Source of the DNA: Verrucomicrobium sp. BvORR034
GTDB lineage: Bacteria; Verrucomicrobiota; Verrucomicrobiia; Verrucomicrobiales; Verrucomicrobiaceae
DNA length: 64,000 nt
NCBI RefSeq assembly: GCF_000739635.1
Contig: NZ_BATQ01000064.1
Coordinates: 1-64,000 of the forward strand
Direction: 5' to 3'
In this document: positions 43,404 through 53,700 of the stretch, in pieces
How positions within the stretch are numbered: the first letter of the stretch is position 1
Layout: each line of letters opens with the position of its first letter
Notes under the pieces: generated by a model
Seen by the model: the letters and a program-made list of their open reading frames with translations, nothing else
The model's database searches: none
What the model was told of the DNA's origin: nothing
Position numbers and translations under genes: made by a program

Positions 43404-45650
43404 ATGAATCTCTTTTTGAAGCATGCCTGGCCGACCTCCGTGTTGTCTGCCGTGATTGCCGTCTGCGCAGGGCTGGGGGCCAGCAATGTCTCCGCGCAAA
43501 ATTCCGCGTCCGGCTACTCTGTGGGGAAGGTGGGTGAACTCCCCAAGGCGGAACGCATCCTCTTCCTCGGGGACAGCATCACGGCAGATGGCAAGTACAT
43601 CGAGTACGTGGAGACCATCGTGCTGGCCACGAGCGACAAGCGGTATGACATGATCAACCTCGGTCTGGCCAGCGAGACCGTTTCCGGGCTGACGGAGAAT
43701 GGGCATGCGGACGGGAAGTTCCCACGCCCCAACCTGCATGAACGTCTCGCCCGGGCCCTGGAGAAGACCAAACCCCAGCTCATCGTGGCGTGCTATGGCA
43801 TGAACGATGGCATCTACCACCCGTATCGGGATGACCGCTTCAACAAGTTCGTGGCTGGCGTGCAGGTGGTCCGGGACCGCGCCTGGGACCGCAAGATCGC
43901 CATCACCCATCTCACCCCACCCGTATTCGACCCGCTGCCGATCAAGGACAAGGTCCTGCCTGCAGGGCGAAACTCCTATCCCGAGCCCTTCGAGCGCTAC
44001 AACTCAGTGCTCGACCGCTACACCCTGTGGATGAACGGGAAGGGCCGCCGCACCGGGTGGCGCGTGGTGGATGTGCACACGGCCATGGCGGACTATCTGG
44101 AGGAGAAGCGCAAGGCAGATCCAGAATTCACCCTGGCCAAGGACGGGGTGCACCCCAATGAGGAGGGGCACTGGGTCATCGCCCAACCGCTGCTGGCCTC
44201 ATGGGGAGTGAAGCATGATTACAAGCTGGAGGACCTGACCACGCCCGAGGGACGGCTGGGCAAGCTCTACGCGGTGGTCGCAGAGCGCCAGCACCTCATG
44301 AAGGCCGCCTGGCTGAGCGAGGTGGGACACAAGCGGCCCGGGGTAAAAGCGGGTCTCCCTCTGGAGGAAGCCCAGCAGAAAGCCGCGGCCTTGACCACGG
44401 AGATCGAGGCGATTTTGAAGGGTGGCCCTACGGTGCTGGCCGCCAGTCCTACGCCGGAGGCACCTGTGCCTTCCGCAGTGCCGATTTCTGAACCAGGTGC
44501 CAGCGTTGGCGTTGGCGCTCCCATGGCGGTCGCTCCTGTAGCCTCAACGGCAGAGGTCGCGCCGACACCCGCCCCAGCCCCAGTAGCGATGGCTCCGGCC
44601 CCGACGCCTGCACCCGCTCCTGAGGTGGAGCCCCAGGCGGCCCCGATGGTGGTCGCAGCTTCTGCTCCCCAACCGGAGGCCACTCCCGCTCCCGAACCTG
44701 CGACGGCTCCGACTCCGCAGGGTTCACCCTCTTTGCCCCTGCCTCCCGCGCCGATGGTGGCAGCCGCCACCTTGGTCAAGGCGGAACCGGTTCCCTTGTC
44801 CGCTCCCGTGCCCCCTCCGGCTTTGAAGAATCCCGGTGTGCCTCTGCTGCCGGGGAACAGTGTGGATTCTGCCGCAGAACCCGAAGGTCCCGCGCTTTTC
44901 CCAGGGCGCCGCAGCAAATGGCAGGGCTTTGACCGCTACGACTTCGATGTGAACGGCCCGCTGGTAACGGTGGTGGCTCCCAAGACGGCGGCCAAGGGCA
45001 AACCCTGGGTGTGGCATGGTGAGTTCTTCGGTCACAAGCCGGATCCCGATGTGGCCCTGCTGGAAAAAGGTTTCCATATCGCCTACATGCGCGTGAGCGA
45101 CATGCTCGGCAGTCCTCCTGCGGTGAAGCACTGGAATGCTTTTTATGCCGTGCTCACCAAGCAGTATGGGTTCAACAAAAAGCCCGCCCTGGTCGGTCTG
45201 AGCCGTGGTGGTCTGTATTGCTACAACTGGGCCATTGCCAACCCAGACAAGGTGGCCTGCATCTATGGCGATGCGCCAGTGTGTGACTTCAAGAGCTGGC
45301 CCGGTGGCAAGGGCAAGGGCAAGGGCGACGCGAAAAACTGGCAGCTTGTGATGGATCTCTGGGGGTTCAAGGACGAAGCCGAGGCGCTCGCGTACAAGGG
45401 CAATCCGGTGGACAACCTGGAAGGTCTGGCCAAGCGCAAGGTGGCGATCATCCACGTGTTTGGCGATGCCGATGACATCGTGCCCTGGCAGGAGAACACC
45501 GGCCTCGTGGCGGAGCGTTATCGCAAGCTGGGTGCCCCGATTGAATTGATCGCGAAAGCGGGTGTGGGGCATCACCCCCATGGGTTGCAGGACAGCACGC
45601 CCATCGTGGAGTTCATCCTCAAGCATGCGGCATCTCCTTCGCGCCGGTAG
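43404..45650 (+). CDS. Secreted bifunctional SGNH hydrolase plus alpha/beta-hydrolase, copy 2, with long Pro/Ala linker
   Basis: 748 aa from ATG 43404. Same architecture as copy 1: SGNH domain with FLGDSIT (Ser58), CYGMNDGIY and DGVHPNEEGH; alpha/beta hydrolase with GLSRGG (Ser600), DADDIVPW and GVGHHPHG. The two domains are very similar to those of copy 1, but here a roughly 140-residue Pro/Ala/Val-rich linker (about 345-490, with APAP and TPAP runs) separates them. This linker is the main length difference. The pair arose by tandem duplication; linker growth is typical of secreted multidomain enzymes. Confidence 0.85.
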   Translation: MNLFLKHAWPTSVLSAVIAVCAGLGASNVSAQNSASGYSVGKVGELPKAERILFLGDSITADGKYIEYVETIVLATSDKRYDMINLGLASETVSGLTENGHADGKFPRPNLHERLARALEKTKPQLIVACYGMNDGIYHPYRDDRFNKFVAGVQVVRDRAWDRKIAITHLTPPVFDPLPIKDKVLPAGRNSYPEPFERYNSVLDRYTLWMNGKGRRTGWRVVDVHTAMADYLEEKRKADPEFTLAKDGVHPNEEGHWVIAQPLLASWGVKHDYKLEDLTTPEGRLGKLYAVVAERQHLMKAAWLSEVGHKRPGVKAGLPLEEAQQKAAALTTEIEAILKGGPTVLAASPTPEAPVPSAVPISEPGASVGVGAPMAVAPVASTAEVAPTPAPAPVAMAPAPTPAPAPEVEPQAAPMVVAASAPQPEATPAPEPATAPTPQGSPSLPLPPAPMVAAATLVKAEPVPLSAPVPPPALKNPGVPLLPGNSVDSAAEPEGPALFPGRRSKWQGFDRYDFDVNGPLVTVVAPKTAAKGKPWVWHGEFFGHKPDPDVALLEKGFHIAYMRVSDMLGSPPAVKHWNAFYAVLTKQYGFNKKPALVGLSRGGLYCYNWAIANPDKVACIYGDAPVCDFKSWPGGKGKGKGDAKNWQLVMDLWGFKDEAEALAYKGNPVDNLEGLAKRKVAIIHVFGDADDIVPWQENTGLVAERYRKLGAPIELIAKAGVGHHPHGLQDSTPIVEFILKHAASPSRR

Positions 45651-45738
45651 TGCCTGACTCAGGCCGGGGCCGTGGGGCTCCGGTCAGGTTGTGCGGTTCG
45701 TTGCTTGCCACGGCCGTTGAGACCCACTAGAAAGCGGG

Positions 45739-46815
45739 ATGGTTTCGATCTCCATCAAGCACGTCACGAAGCGCTTCGGCCAGGTCTTTGGCCTGAATGA
45801 CGTGAGCCTGGAGATCCTGCGCGGGGAGATGTTCTTCCTGCTCGGTCCGAGCGGTTGTGGAAAAACGACTCTGCTGCGTCACATCGCGGGCTTCTACCGG
45901 CCGGACAAGGGGCAGGTGCTTTTCGACGGCGAAGATGTCAGTGGCCTGCCTCCGCATCGAAGAGGGGCGGCCATGATGTTCCAGAGTTATGCCCTATGGC
46001 CGCACATGGATGTGGCGGCGAATGTGGCCTTTGGCCTGGAAGAGCGCCGCCGCCCGGCCAAGGAGATTGACCGCCGGGTGGAAGATGCCCTGGGCATGGT
46101 CAAGATGGACGGGCTGGGGGACCGCCGGATATCGCAATTGAGCGGGGGACAGCAGCAGCGCGTGGCTTTGGCACGGGCGCTGGTGGTACGACCGCAAGTG
46201 CTGCTGCTGGACGAACCGCTCTCCAACCTGGATGCACGTCTGCGGATTGAGATGCGCTCTGAGATCCGTCGGATCTGCCGTGACTCCGGTCTGACGGCGG
46301 TCTATGTGACCCATGATCAGAAGGAGGCGCTGAGCATGGCGGACCGGATGGCGGTGATGGACGGCGGCAAGATCGTCCAGGTGGGAACGCCCCCGCAGAT
46401 CTACTGCCAGCCCGGCAGCAAGATGGTGGCCGCCTTCATCGGGGAGACGAATCTCATCAATGGTACGGTGAAACAACAGAGCTACCGTGCCGGTCTCTGG
46501 GACGTGGACACGCCCTGCGGCATGTTGCGGGGCAGCCCGAGCGGGGAGTTTGTGCCTGTGGCTGGTCAGCCGGTGACCTTGTCCATCCGGCCGGAGGCTC
46601 TTTTTCTAGGGGAAGTGGGGGACTCTCCCAATCGCTTCTTTGGGAACATCATCGAGACCACCTATCTCGGCGAGATGGTGCAGTACGAGCTTTGCACGCG
46701 AGATGGGACCTTACTCCGCATCAGTGAGATGAACCCCTCCACGCTGTACCAGCCTGGGCCGGATGAGTTGAGGCTGATGGCGCGCACGGAGGATGTGCTC
46801 ATCATGCGGCAGTAG
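45739..46815 (+). CDS. ABC transporter ATP-binding protein (CUT1/PotA/FbpC-like)
   Basis: 358 aa. Walker A GPSGCGKTT (37-45), signature LSGGQQQRVALARA (134-147), Walker B VLLLDEPLSNLDARLR (154-169), H-loop in YVTHDQKEALS. A TOBE domain follows (about 240-358). This type energises import of sugars, polyamines, thiamin or iron. No permease or binding-protein gene is adjacent, so it is an orphan here and the substrate cannot be assigned. Confidence 0.92.
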   Translation: MVSISIKHVTKRFGQVFGLNDVSLEILRGEMFFLLGPSGCGKTTLLRHIAGFYRPDKGQVLFDGEDVSGLPPHRRGAAMMFQSYALWPHMDVAANVAFGLEERRRPAKEIDRRVEDALGMVKMDGLGDRRISQLSGGQQQRVALARALVVRPQVLLLDEPLSNLDARLRIEMRSEIRRICRDSGLTAVYVTHDQKEALSMADRMAVMDGGKIVQVGTPPQIYCQPGSKMVAAFIGETNLINGTVKQQSYRAGLWDVDTPCGMLRGSPSGEFVPVAGQPVTLSIRPEALFLGEVGDSPNRFFGNIIETTYLGEMVQYELCTRDGTLLRISEMNPSTLYQPGPDELRLMARTEDVLIMRQ

Positions 46816-46907
46816 GGCCTGCTGCGCGAGACACAAGACGCAAGACCTGAGAGCAGGGGCTTCGGCGGAGATTGTGAGGTGACTGGATTTCACAAGGCGT
46901 AGCCAAA

Positions 46908-46950
46908 GCGGTGATGCTCACCGCAGTCCCAAAATCTTGCTGCGCAAGAT
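46908..46950. repeat. GCGGTGA hairpin pair, copy 2
   Basis: Perfect hairpin GCGGTGA-TGC-TCACCGC (46908-46924) followed after AGTCCCAAA by ATCTTGC-TGC-GCAAGAT (46934-46950). The first hairpin and its flanks match 16729; the second hairpin differs in sequence but not in form. The gap is tail-to-tail between the ABC ATPase and a leftward PVC haem gene. Confidence 0.75.
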
Positions 46951-47016
46951 CAGGTGTTGGGTGTGTGGTGGAGGGGGCGTGCGAATAAGCCTGAGATGTT
47001 GCAGGGCTGGGTATCC

Positions 47017-49587
47017 CTACTTCTTCGACTTCAAATACTCCACAAGATCCCGGATCTGCACATCGCTCAGGCGGGCCACCATGCCCTCGGGCATGATGGA
47101 GACGGGGAGGTGCTCACGTTTGGTGATTTCCTCAATCTTCACATCGAATGGGCGGCCATCCAGACCGACGTAGGTGTGCACATTGCCGCGCTCCATGAGC
47201 TGGAAGGCGGTGCGCGCCTTTCCATCACTGGTGGTCAGGTTGTAGGACTCGTATTGGGGTGGGACGTTGCGGCTGGGCTGAAGCAGGGATTCAAGGATAT
47301 AATCCGGTGATTTGGCGGCACCGACGGTGGAGAGGTTGGGGCCGGCGGGGCTGCCCACGCCGTCGATCCGATGGCACAGGACGCAACCGCCAAGCTTCGG
47401 GTGGAAGAACACCTCGCGTCCCTGCGCAAGATCGGGCTTGTCGGGTACCGCAGCCAGGTATTTCTCCCACGCGGGGATGTCGTTGAATGGGGGACGGCCG
47501 GTGGGTGGAGGCGGCAGCGGGGCGTCACTCATGGCGAGTTCCTTGGCCCGCTTCATGATCGGGTCGGAGTCCATGTTAAGAATACCCAGGGCTTTCTTGT
47601 CCTCCTCATTCAAGGTCATGTGCATCAAGGCTGCGGATCTGGCCTCGGGAGACTTCTTGGGATCAAACGCGACCTGTCGGAGCAGACTCTCCCGATTGTT
47701 GTCGCGGAGGGAACCGATGATCTGGGTGACAAACTCCTGGAAGGCACCGTCGCCCTCATTCAGAAGGGGCGCGAGATCGGCAGCCAGCAGTTGATGTTCA
47801 CGATCCGGCAATATTTCCAGGGCGGCACGCTTGAGGCGGTATGGCGTCTGGGCATCTGAAAGGCGGGCTTTCAAGCGCTTGATGAGATCGGCCTCCTGAA
47901 TTTGCTCGGACTCAAGGCGCCCCAATGCGGTGATGCCAGCGTAGAACAGCGCCGGAGTGAGTTCAGGATCGGTCAGCAGCTTTTCGACATCTGCCTTGTA
48001 GTCCGCCATCCGATTGTCGGAAACCCACTTCAGGGCGAGGAGGCGGACGGTGGGATCGGTATCGGTGAGGAATTCCTTGGGCAGGAGGAGTGGCTCCGCT
48101 CCAGTGCGTTTGGCATCACGGCTCAGCGCGAGAAGCAGCCCCTGCCGCTGGTGGGGATAGGGGAGTTTGTTGTCCTTCAGAATCCAGAGGAGATCCTGCT
48201 CCCGGGCCATCCGGGTGATGGCGGCGGAGAAGGTCCACGGATTGGGATCATTGAGCCATTCTGCCGCCTCCAGTGCGGTGACCTTTTCCTTCTTCAGGAT
48301 CTTGTCGAGTTGCTCCTGCTTCCAGGCAACGCCGCTTTTCACCGCGAGCGGTCCCTTCAAGTCAGTCGCTTTTTTGGCAGAGATTCGCCAGATGCGCCCT
48401 TTGCCATGGAGTTCGTAGTCTCGCTTCACCCAGTCACTCACATAGAGGGAGCCATCGGGTGCCGTGGCAAAGGCGACCGGGCGGAAGTCGTTGCCACCAT
48501 GAACCAGGACTTTTTTCTCCGCAGGGAGGTAGGCATGGGCGGTGTCGGGCAGGAAGTATGCCTCGATGGTGTGATCCACCCAGGAGGCCACGAGCAGGCT
48601 GCCGTGCCATGGGGCGGGGAGGCCCCGGAACCCCTTGGTCGCGCCGGGGGCATAGAAGGTGATGTCACACGGGGCCTCGCCGGTGGCGGCGAGCATGGGC
48701 AGCGTCCCGGGCAGTTCTCCGTTCCAACTGATGAAGGGATGCAGACCGCTGCGGCCGTAGCGGAACTGGTAGCCGTAGTCGCCACCCTCGATGACATGGT
48801 GCAAACGGCACGGTGGCCGGGAATCAGGATCATTGTCTGTGGCGAAGACATCGCCCCAGGAATCGACGCAGACTCCAAAGGGGTTCCAAAAGCCGGTGGC
48901 GATGCGCCGCAGCTTGCCGCCCTCGGTGGTGGCGTGAAAGATGTTCCCGCCTTCCCCTTGATCACTGTGTTTGCTCCCGTCTGAACCTGCCAGGGTGTAC
49001 GCGGCACCCAGATTCTCCCCCAGTCCGAAATAGAGGCCGCCGTTCCCGTCAAAAGCCAGTCCACCGAGACCGTTGTGGGGGTAAATTCCTTCTGTCTCGA
49101 GAGAGACGAGCTTGCGGTCCACCTGCTCAGCCTTGCCATCCCCGTCCGCATCCCGCAGTCGGAGGATCTCATTGCGTGTGGCCACATAAACGGAGCCATC
49201 CGGGGCCGTGGCCAGATCCATGGTCATGCTGGTGCCTTCGAAGAACACATTGGCCTTCTCAGCTTTGCCGTCCTTGTCGGCGTCTTCCATCCAGAGAATG
49301 CGGTCGTGCTCCGGTCCCTGGTAGCCGGGAGGACGGAAGTGGGTGTTGCTTTCGATGACGAGCAGCTTGCCGTCCCGGGTGAAAGTCAGCCCAATAGGTG
49401 TACGCAGGAGGGGATCGCTGGCAAAGAGGTCCACCTTGAGGGCGGGGTCCGCGACGGTGGGAGCCTCGATTTTTTCTTTCGAGGTGCCGCTGCCTCCGTT
49501 CTGGCCCCAGGCGGGGGCCATCAGCAGCAGGACGAGTCCAGCCATGAATGTCAGGGCAGGGATTGGCGGGAGGGAGACACCGTTCAT
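47017..49587 (-). CDS. Secreted PVC-type dehydrogenase / HEAT / cytochrome c protein 2
   Basis: 856 aa from ATG 49587; an in-frame ATG exists at 49635 but the signal peptide (LTFMAGLVLLLMAPAWGQ) fits the later one. Order: beta-propeller with calcium-type loops DADKDGKAE and DADGDGKAE and a GVCVDSWGD-type blade, HEAT-like helices (about 440-690), then cytochrome c with CVLCH near 735-739 and candidate Met near 832. It differs from the first copy (5.0 kb) by lacking the ThuA-like fragment and the carbohydrate-binding module. Periplasmic substrate oxidation is the family expectation; substrate unknown. Confidence 0.87.
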   Translation of the reverse strand: MNGVSLPPIPALTFMAGLVLLLMAPAWGQNGGSGTSKEKIEAPTVADPALKVDLFASDPLLRTPIGLTFTRDGKLLVIESNTHFRPPGYQGPEHDRILWMEDADKDGKAEKANVFFEGTSMTMDLATAPDGSVYVATRNEILRLRDADGDGKAEQVDRKLVSLETEGIYPHNGLGGLAFDGNGGLYFGLGENLGAAYTLAGSDGSKHSDQGEGGNIFHATTEGGKLRRIATGFWNPFGVCVDSWGDVFATDNDPDSRPPCRLHHVIEGGDYGYQFRYGRSGLHPFISWNGELPGTLPMLAATGEAPCDITFYAPGATKGFRGLPAPWHGSLLVASWVDHTIEAYFLPDTAHAYLPAEKKVLVHGGNDFRPVAFATAPDGSLYVSDWVKRDYELHGKGRIWRISAKKATDLKGPLAVKSGVAWKQEQLDKILKKEKVTALEAAEWLNDPNPWTFSAAITRMAREQDLLWILKDNKLPYPHQRQGLLLALSRDAKRTGAEPLLLPKEFLTDTDPTVRLLALKWVSDNRMADYKADVEKLLTDPELTPALFYAGITALGRLESEQIQEADLIKRLKARLSDAQTPYRLKRAALEILPDREHQLLAADLAPLLNEGDGAFQEFVTQIIGSLRDNNRESLLRQVAFDPKKSPEARSAALMHMTLNEEDKKALGILNMDSDPIMKRAKELAMSDAPLPPPPTGRPPFNDIPAWEKYLAAVPDKPDLAQGREVFFHPKLGGCVLCHRIDGVGSPAGPNLSTVGAAKSPDYILESLLQPSRNVPPQYESYNLTTSDGKARTAFQLMERGNVHTYVGLDGRPFDVKIEEITKREHLPVSIMPEGMVARLSDVQIRDLVEYLKSKK

Positions 49588-49703
49588 CAACGCCAGTTTA
49601 CGCAACGGTTGACAAGGAAACAATCCGGGAGTCATGATCTTTGCTCGATGGATCGAAAGGCCGGAGTCGTTCGGTTCGTCCTGTATGCACCGCCTGCCGC
49701 AGC

Positions 49704-50546
49704 ATGAACTTCCTGCCCACCCTCATCGGCTGTTTTGCCAAGCCTGTCGCTGAAAATCCCACTGTGGTGATGATGGAGGCGGCATTTCGCCACCACGGGC
49801 TGCACTACCTCTATGTAAACATGGAGGTGTCCCCTGAAAATTTGGCAGATGCCGTGCGCGGTGCCAAGGCCCAGGGGTATGTGGGATTTAACTGCAGCTT
49901 GCCGCACAAGGTGGCGGTCATCGAGCACCTGGATGGACTCGGTGAATCGGCGAGACTGATTGGAGCAGTGAACTGCGCTGTGAAACGTGGGGACCAGTGG
50001 ATCGGGGAGAACACCGATGGCAAAGGCTTCCTCAACAGCCTTCAGGAAGTGGCAGACCCCAATGGGCAGCATGTCGTCATTCTGGGGGCCGGAGGCGCGG
50101 CTCGCGCCATCGCCGTGGAGCTGGCCCTGGCGGGAGCGAGGAAATTCACCATCGTGAACCGTTCCGAGGATCGCGGCATGGAGCTGACGACGCACGTCAC
50201 GCGGAATACGCCCGCTGCGGCGGTCTTCGCACCCTGGACCGGACCCTTCGCCATCCCGGAGGATGCCGGAGTGGTGGTGAATGCGACTTCCATCGGGCTG
50301 TATCCAGACGTGGATGTCATGCCGGAGATCGATTTGGCGACATTAAAACCAGAGATGGTGGTGGCGGACGTCATTCCCAATCCTCCTTACACCCGGCTGT
50401 TCAATGAGGCCGAGAACCTGGGTTGCAAGGTGCTGGATGGTCTGGGCATGCTTGTGAACCAGGGCGCGACCAATATTGAATATTGGGCCGGAGTTTCGCC
50501 CGACAAGGGCGTGATGCGTGAGGCCCTGGCGAGGTTGTTTGGTTAG
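49704..50546 (+). CDS. aroE: Shikimate dehydrogenase-like protein
   Basis: 280 aa from ATG 49704. AroE fold: N-terminal TLIGCFAKPVAENPT, SLPHK with the catalytic Lys, GAVNC, ENTDGKGF with the catalytic Asp, nucleotide loop GAGGAARA, NRSEDR and LGMLVNQGA. In classical AroE the shikimate carboxylate is held by two Ser in a motif such as GNPIAHSKSP; here that segment reads GCFAKPVAENP and neither Ser is obvious. It may still be the AroE of the aromatic pathway, or a quinate/other-substrate paralogue. It is divergent from the PVC haem gene. Confidence 0.82.
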   Translation: MNFLPTLIGCFAKPVAENPTVVMMEAAFRHHGLHYLYVNMEVSPENLADAVRGAKAQGYVGFNCSLPHKVAVIEHLDGLGESARLIGAVNCAVKRGDQWIGENTDGKGFLNSLQEVADPNGQHVVILGAGGAARAIAVELALAGARKFTIVNRSEDRGMELTTHVTRNTPAAAVFAPWTGPFAIPEDAGVVVNATSIGLYPDVDVMPEIDLATLKPEMVVADVIPNPPYTRLFNEAENLGCKVLDGLGMLVNQGATNIEYWAGVSPDKGVMREALARLFG

Positions 50547-50578
50547 AGGGCGCGGTTTGGCGGTTCACCCGATGGGCC

Positions 50579-50674
50579 TACCGCTCTGCGGTAGAATACG
50601 GGGTGCCCTTTTCCATGGGTTGCACTCGCTACGCTCGCTTCACCCATGGCTATTCATGGTGAACCCTCCGGGTT
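50579..50674. repeat. Cluster of nested palindromes (TACCGC / CCATGGGT type)
   Basis: TACCGC-TCT-GCGGTA (50579-50593), then CCATGGGT (50613-50620) pairing with ACCCATGG (50642-50649) around a loop that itself contains CGCTACGCTCGC, then AACCC-TCC-GGGTT (50662-50674). The cluster fills the tail-to-tail gap between aroE and the large beta-strand-repeat gene. I recall this type of sequence as a dispersed element in planctomycete/verrucomicrobial genomes; not checked. Confidence 0.75.
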
Positions 50675-50773
50675 CGAGGGCCAACGATTGTGGTGTCTCG
50701 TGACGAGGCCAAATGGATGTCAACTTGGAGCCCGGAGGAAGCTGTTTGAAACAAACAGAACCCGGCCCAAGCA

Positions 50774-53700
50774 CTAGAAACGCCTTCTCCTCCTCATCAC
50801 TCCCACCGCCAGGGCTACCATTAGCAGCACCGTTCTTCCCGGCTCAGGCACGTTCGTGACGGAGATGACGCCCTCTGTATAAAGCTTGCTGGTATCCCAC
50901 GAAAGATCCCCGCTTAAACCGGGGAGGGCGAGAATGCTGAACTCTCCCGTCCGGGACCCGAGGCCGGACCAGTCAAAGAGCTTCCAGGAATCGTTCACGG
51001 CCCATTCCATCATGTCCATGGGGTTGTTGATGATGAGGGTGGCTCCGTTCTCGATGACCAGTGAGCCATTGATGACCATGACATCCGCCGCAGTGCTGTC
51101 GCCAGCGTTGTTTCCCAACATCTGGCCATGGATGAGATCGAGTGCAAGACTGCTGCCAGACTTGAAGGTGAGAGTGCCGCTGCCAGTGGTGGCGATCTCC
51201 AGACGGGCGGCTTGCGCGATGGCCAGGGTGGAATCGCCCACTGCCACGGTGCCGTTAACCGTGATGTTCGAGCCTGTTCCCGGTGCGACCCGCCCGATGC
51301 CGCCCAGCGTGGCCCCTGCGGCCACGGTGACGTTCCCGCTACCCGTGGCGGATCCCGGGCTGCCGCCGGTGTTCATCGCCAGGAGGGTGCCCGCCAGGAT
51401 GTCTGTGCCGCCGCCGTGGGTGCTGGCACCTGTGATGGCCCAGGTGCCGGTCCCGGTCTTCTCAATGCGGGTTAGGATGGTTGCACTCGGGTTGTTAATG
51501 CTGACGATGGAGTTCGCTCCGGTGTTGGTGCCGCTGAGACGCAAGAGGCGCTCGACCGGATTGGACCCGGCTGCCTGCATCGCAGAGGTGAATTTCACCG
51601 TGCCGGTGCCGTTGTTTTCGAGCACGGCCACGACGGAAATGATCTCATTGGGTAGATCAGTGTTTGAAATCCGGACCACGCGATTGGTGGATGAGTCCGT
51701 GCTTCCGATGTAGCGGAGCACGGAATAGGCATTGAGACCCGTCGAGCCAGTCGTGCGGTTCGAGAGGTCAATGATGCCGGAGTCTGCTGTGAGGCCGGTG
51801 CCGTTGAAGGTGCCGGTGCCCAGGGAGCTGACTTGACCAAGGTCGGCCAGCTTTTCCACCTCGATGAGGCCGAAGGAAATCGTGGTCTTTCCTGCATAGG
51901 TGTTGTTCGCGCCCAAGATCAGCGGGGCGTTGTCGGCCGCCATGCGGATGCTGATGTTGTTCTCATACTGTCCGGCACCGCCGATGTAGCCTTTGCGGAA
52001 GTCGCTGGTGATGTTGGAGCCATCCAGCAGGAAGGTGGAGAGCACCGTCCCACCACCCACGAGAGCGTTCTGAGTACCATAGCCGTCGATTTGCAGCCAG
52101 TCTGAGTACACCAGGATCGAGGTGGTGTTGTTGCCGATCTTAAACTTGCCGCTGGTAGCGCCTCCGCCGAGGGTGTACTGACCTGCGGTGTTGATGTTGC
52201 CCGTGCGGAGGTGCAAGGTGCCTTCTATCACCTTGGTGGTGCCAGAGTAGTTGTGCGTGGCCGTGTCCAGGATGACGGTGCCAGCACCGCTCTTGGTGAG
52301 AGATGTGCTGGTATTCGTGCCACCCAGGTTGTTGTCGATGTTCGCGGTGATGATGAGATCGCCCAAGGTATTGTTCTGCACGATCACCAGGTCGGAGGTG
52401 GTGAATGACAGGCCAGTGGAGTTGCTTCGCAGTGTTCCACCGTCAATGTAAGTCGTGTGGGCGCCCACGCCCTCTCCCACGAGAATGCCTCCGGTGGTGA
52501 GCGTGATGCCGTCACTCATGCCGATGTAGCTGCTCTGTGCGGCATTGAACCGGAGGCTGCTGGTATCTGCACTGGCTGCGAGTGTGATGATGCCTGCGCC
52601 CAGCACCACATCGGCGTTGCCGGACAGGCTTGTGGATGTGCTGGCAGTGTAGCCGTCCACAATGCTGGAGAGTCCCACGATCTGGCGTCGTCCATCCACT
52701 GCCGCGGTAGTGGCAGCCCAGTCGTTCTTGCCCCAGGTGACGGAGGCGGTGCCATCGTGGGTGATGAGGGCATTGTTCACGCCGCCGGTGGTGCTGTAGC
52801 TGCCAGCAGGAGGTGGGGTGAACTCCAGAACGCTGCCGGAGAGCGCGCGGGCAATGTTCCCAAACGAGATGTTTACAGCGGTAGCACCATTTTGCACCGT
52901 GGTGATGTAGGACTGGCCGACGCCGATGGCCAGATTGCCAAACTGCTGGCTCGTAGTGGTGCCGGAACGTCCGGTGACCCTCAGAGTGCTGCCGGTTATC
53001 GTGAGCCCGCCCGGGGTGGAGAGGCCGTTGTAGATCAGGTTCGTGGAAACGCCCGCGTCGGCGAAGTCCAGGTACAGTTCGCCTCCGCTAAGCGTGGTGG
53101 TGCCGTCATAGTTGCTGGCGGCACGCAGCGTCAAGGTGCCGCTGCCGTCCTTGGTGATGGAGAAGATGCCGGTGCTCTGCCTGGAGATGGCATCGAGTAC
53201 CAAGATGTTTCCCGCGCCTCCGAAGGCGAGCGCCCGGTTGGTGCTGGAGTTGTCCTTGATGATGGCGCTGCCACTGGCGACATCCAGAGTGAGGGTTCCA
53301 TCCAGCGACTGGATGCGGGAGGCGTTGTTGACAGTGATGAGCCCGGTAAGGCTGTTGTCCCCACCTGTGCTGCGCAGACCCCCGCCCTGACTGGTGCCGG
53401 TGCTGCCCAGCGTGAAGGTCTCGGCCAAAGACCAGCCGTTCCCGTTAAGTTCGACGGCTCCCGTGCCGGAGACCGTGGTGGCCCCGGCGGCGGTGCCTAG
53501 CGCGTTGACGTGGCCAATGCGCAGGATGCCATTGCTCACGGCGGTCGCAGTGGTGAATGCATTGTCACCGTTCACGATCATCAAGCCACTGCCGTCTTTC
53601 GTAAAGGCGGTGCCAGTGGAGGAGTTGATCCGGCCGTTGACCACCAGGGTGCCAGCCCCACCAAAGGTCAAGGTGTTGGAGGTGGAGCTGACGGTAATCA

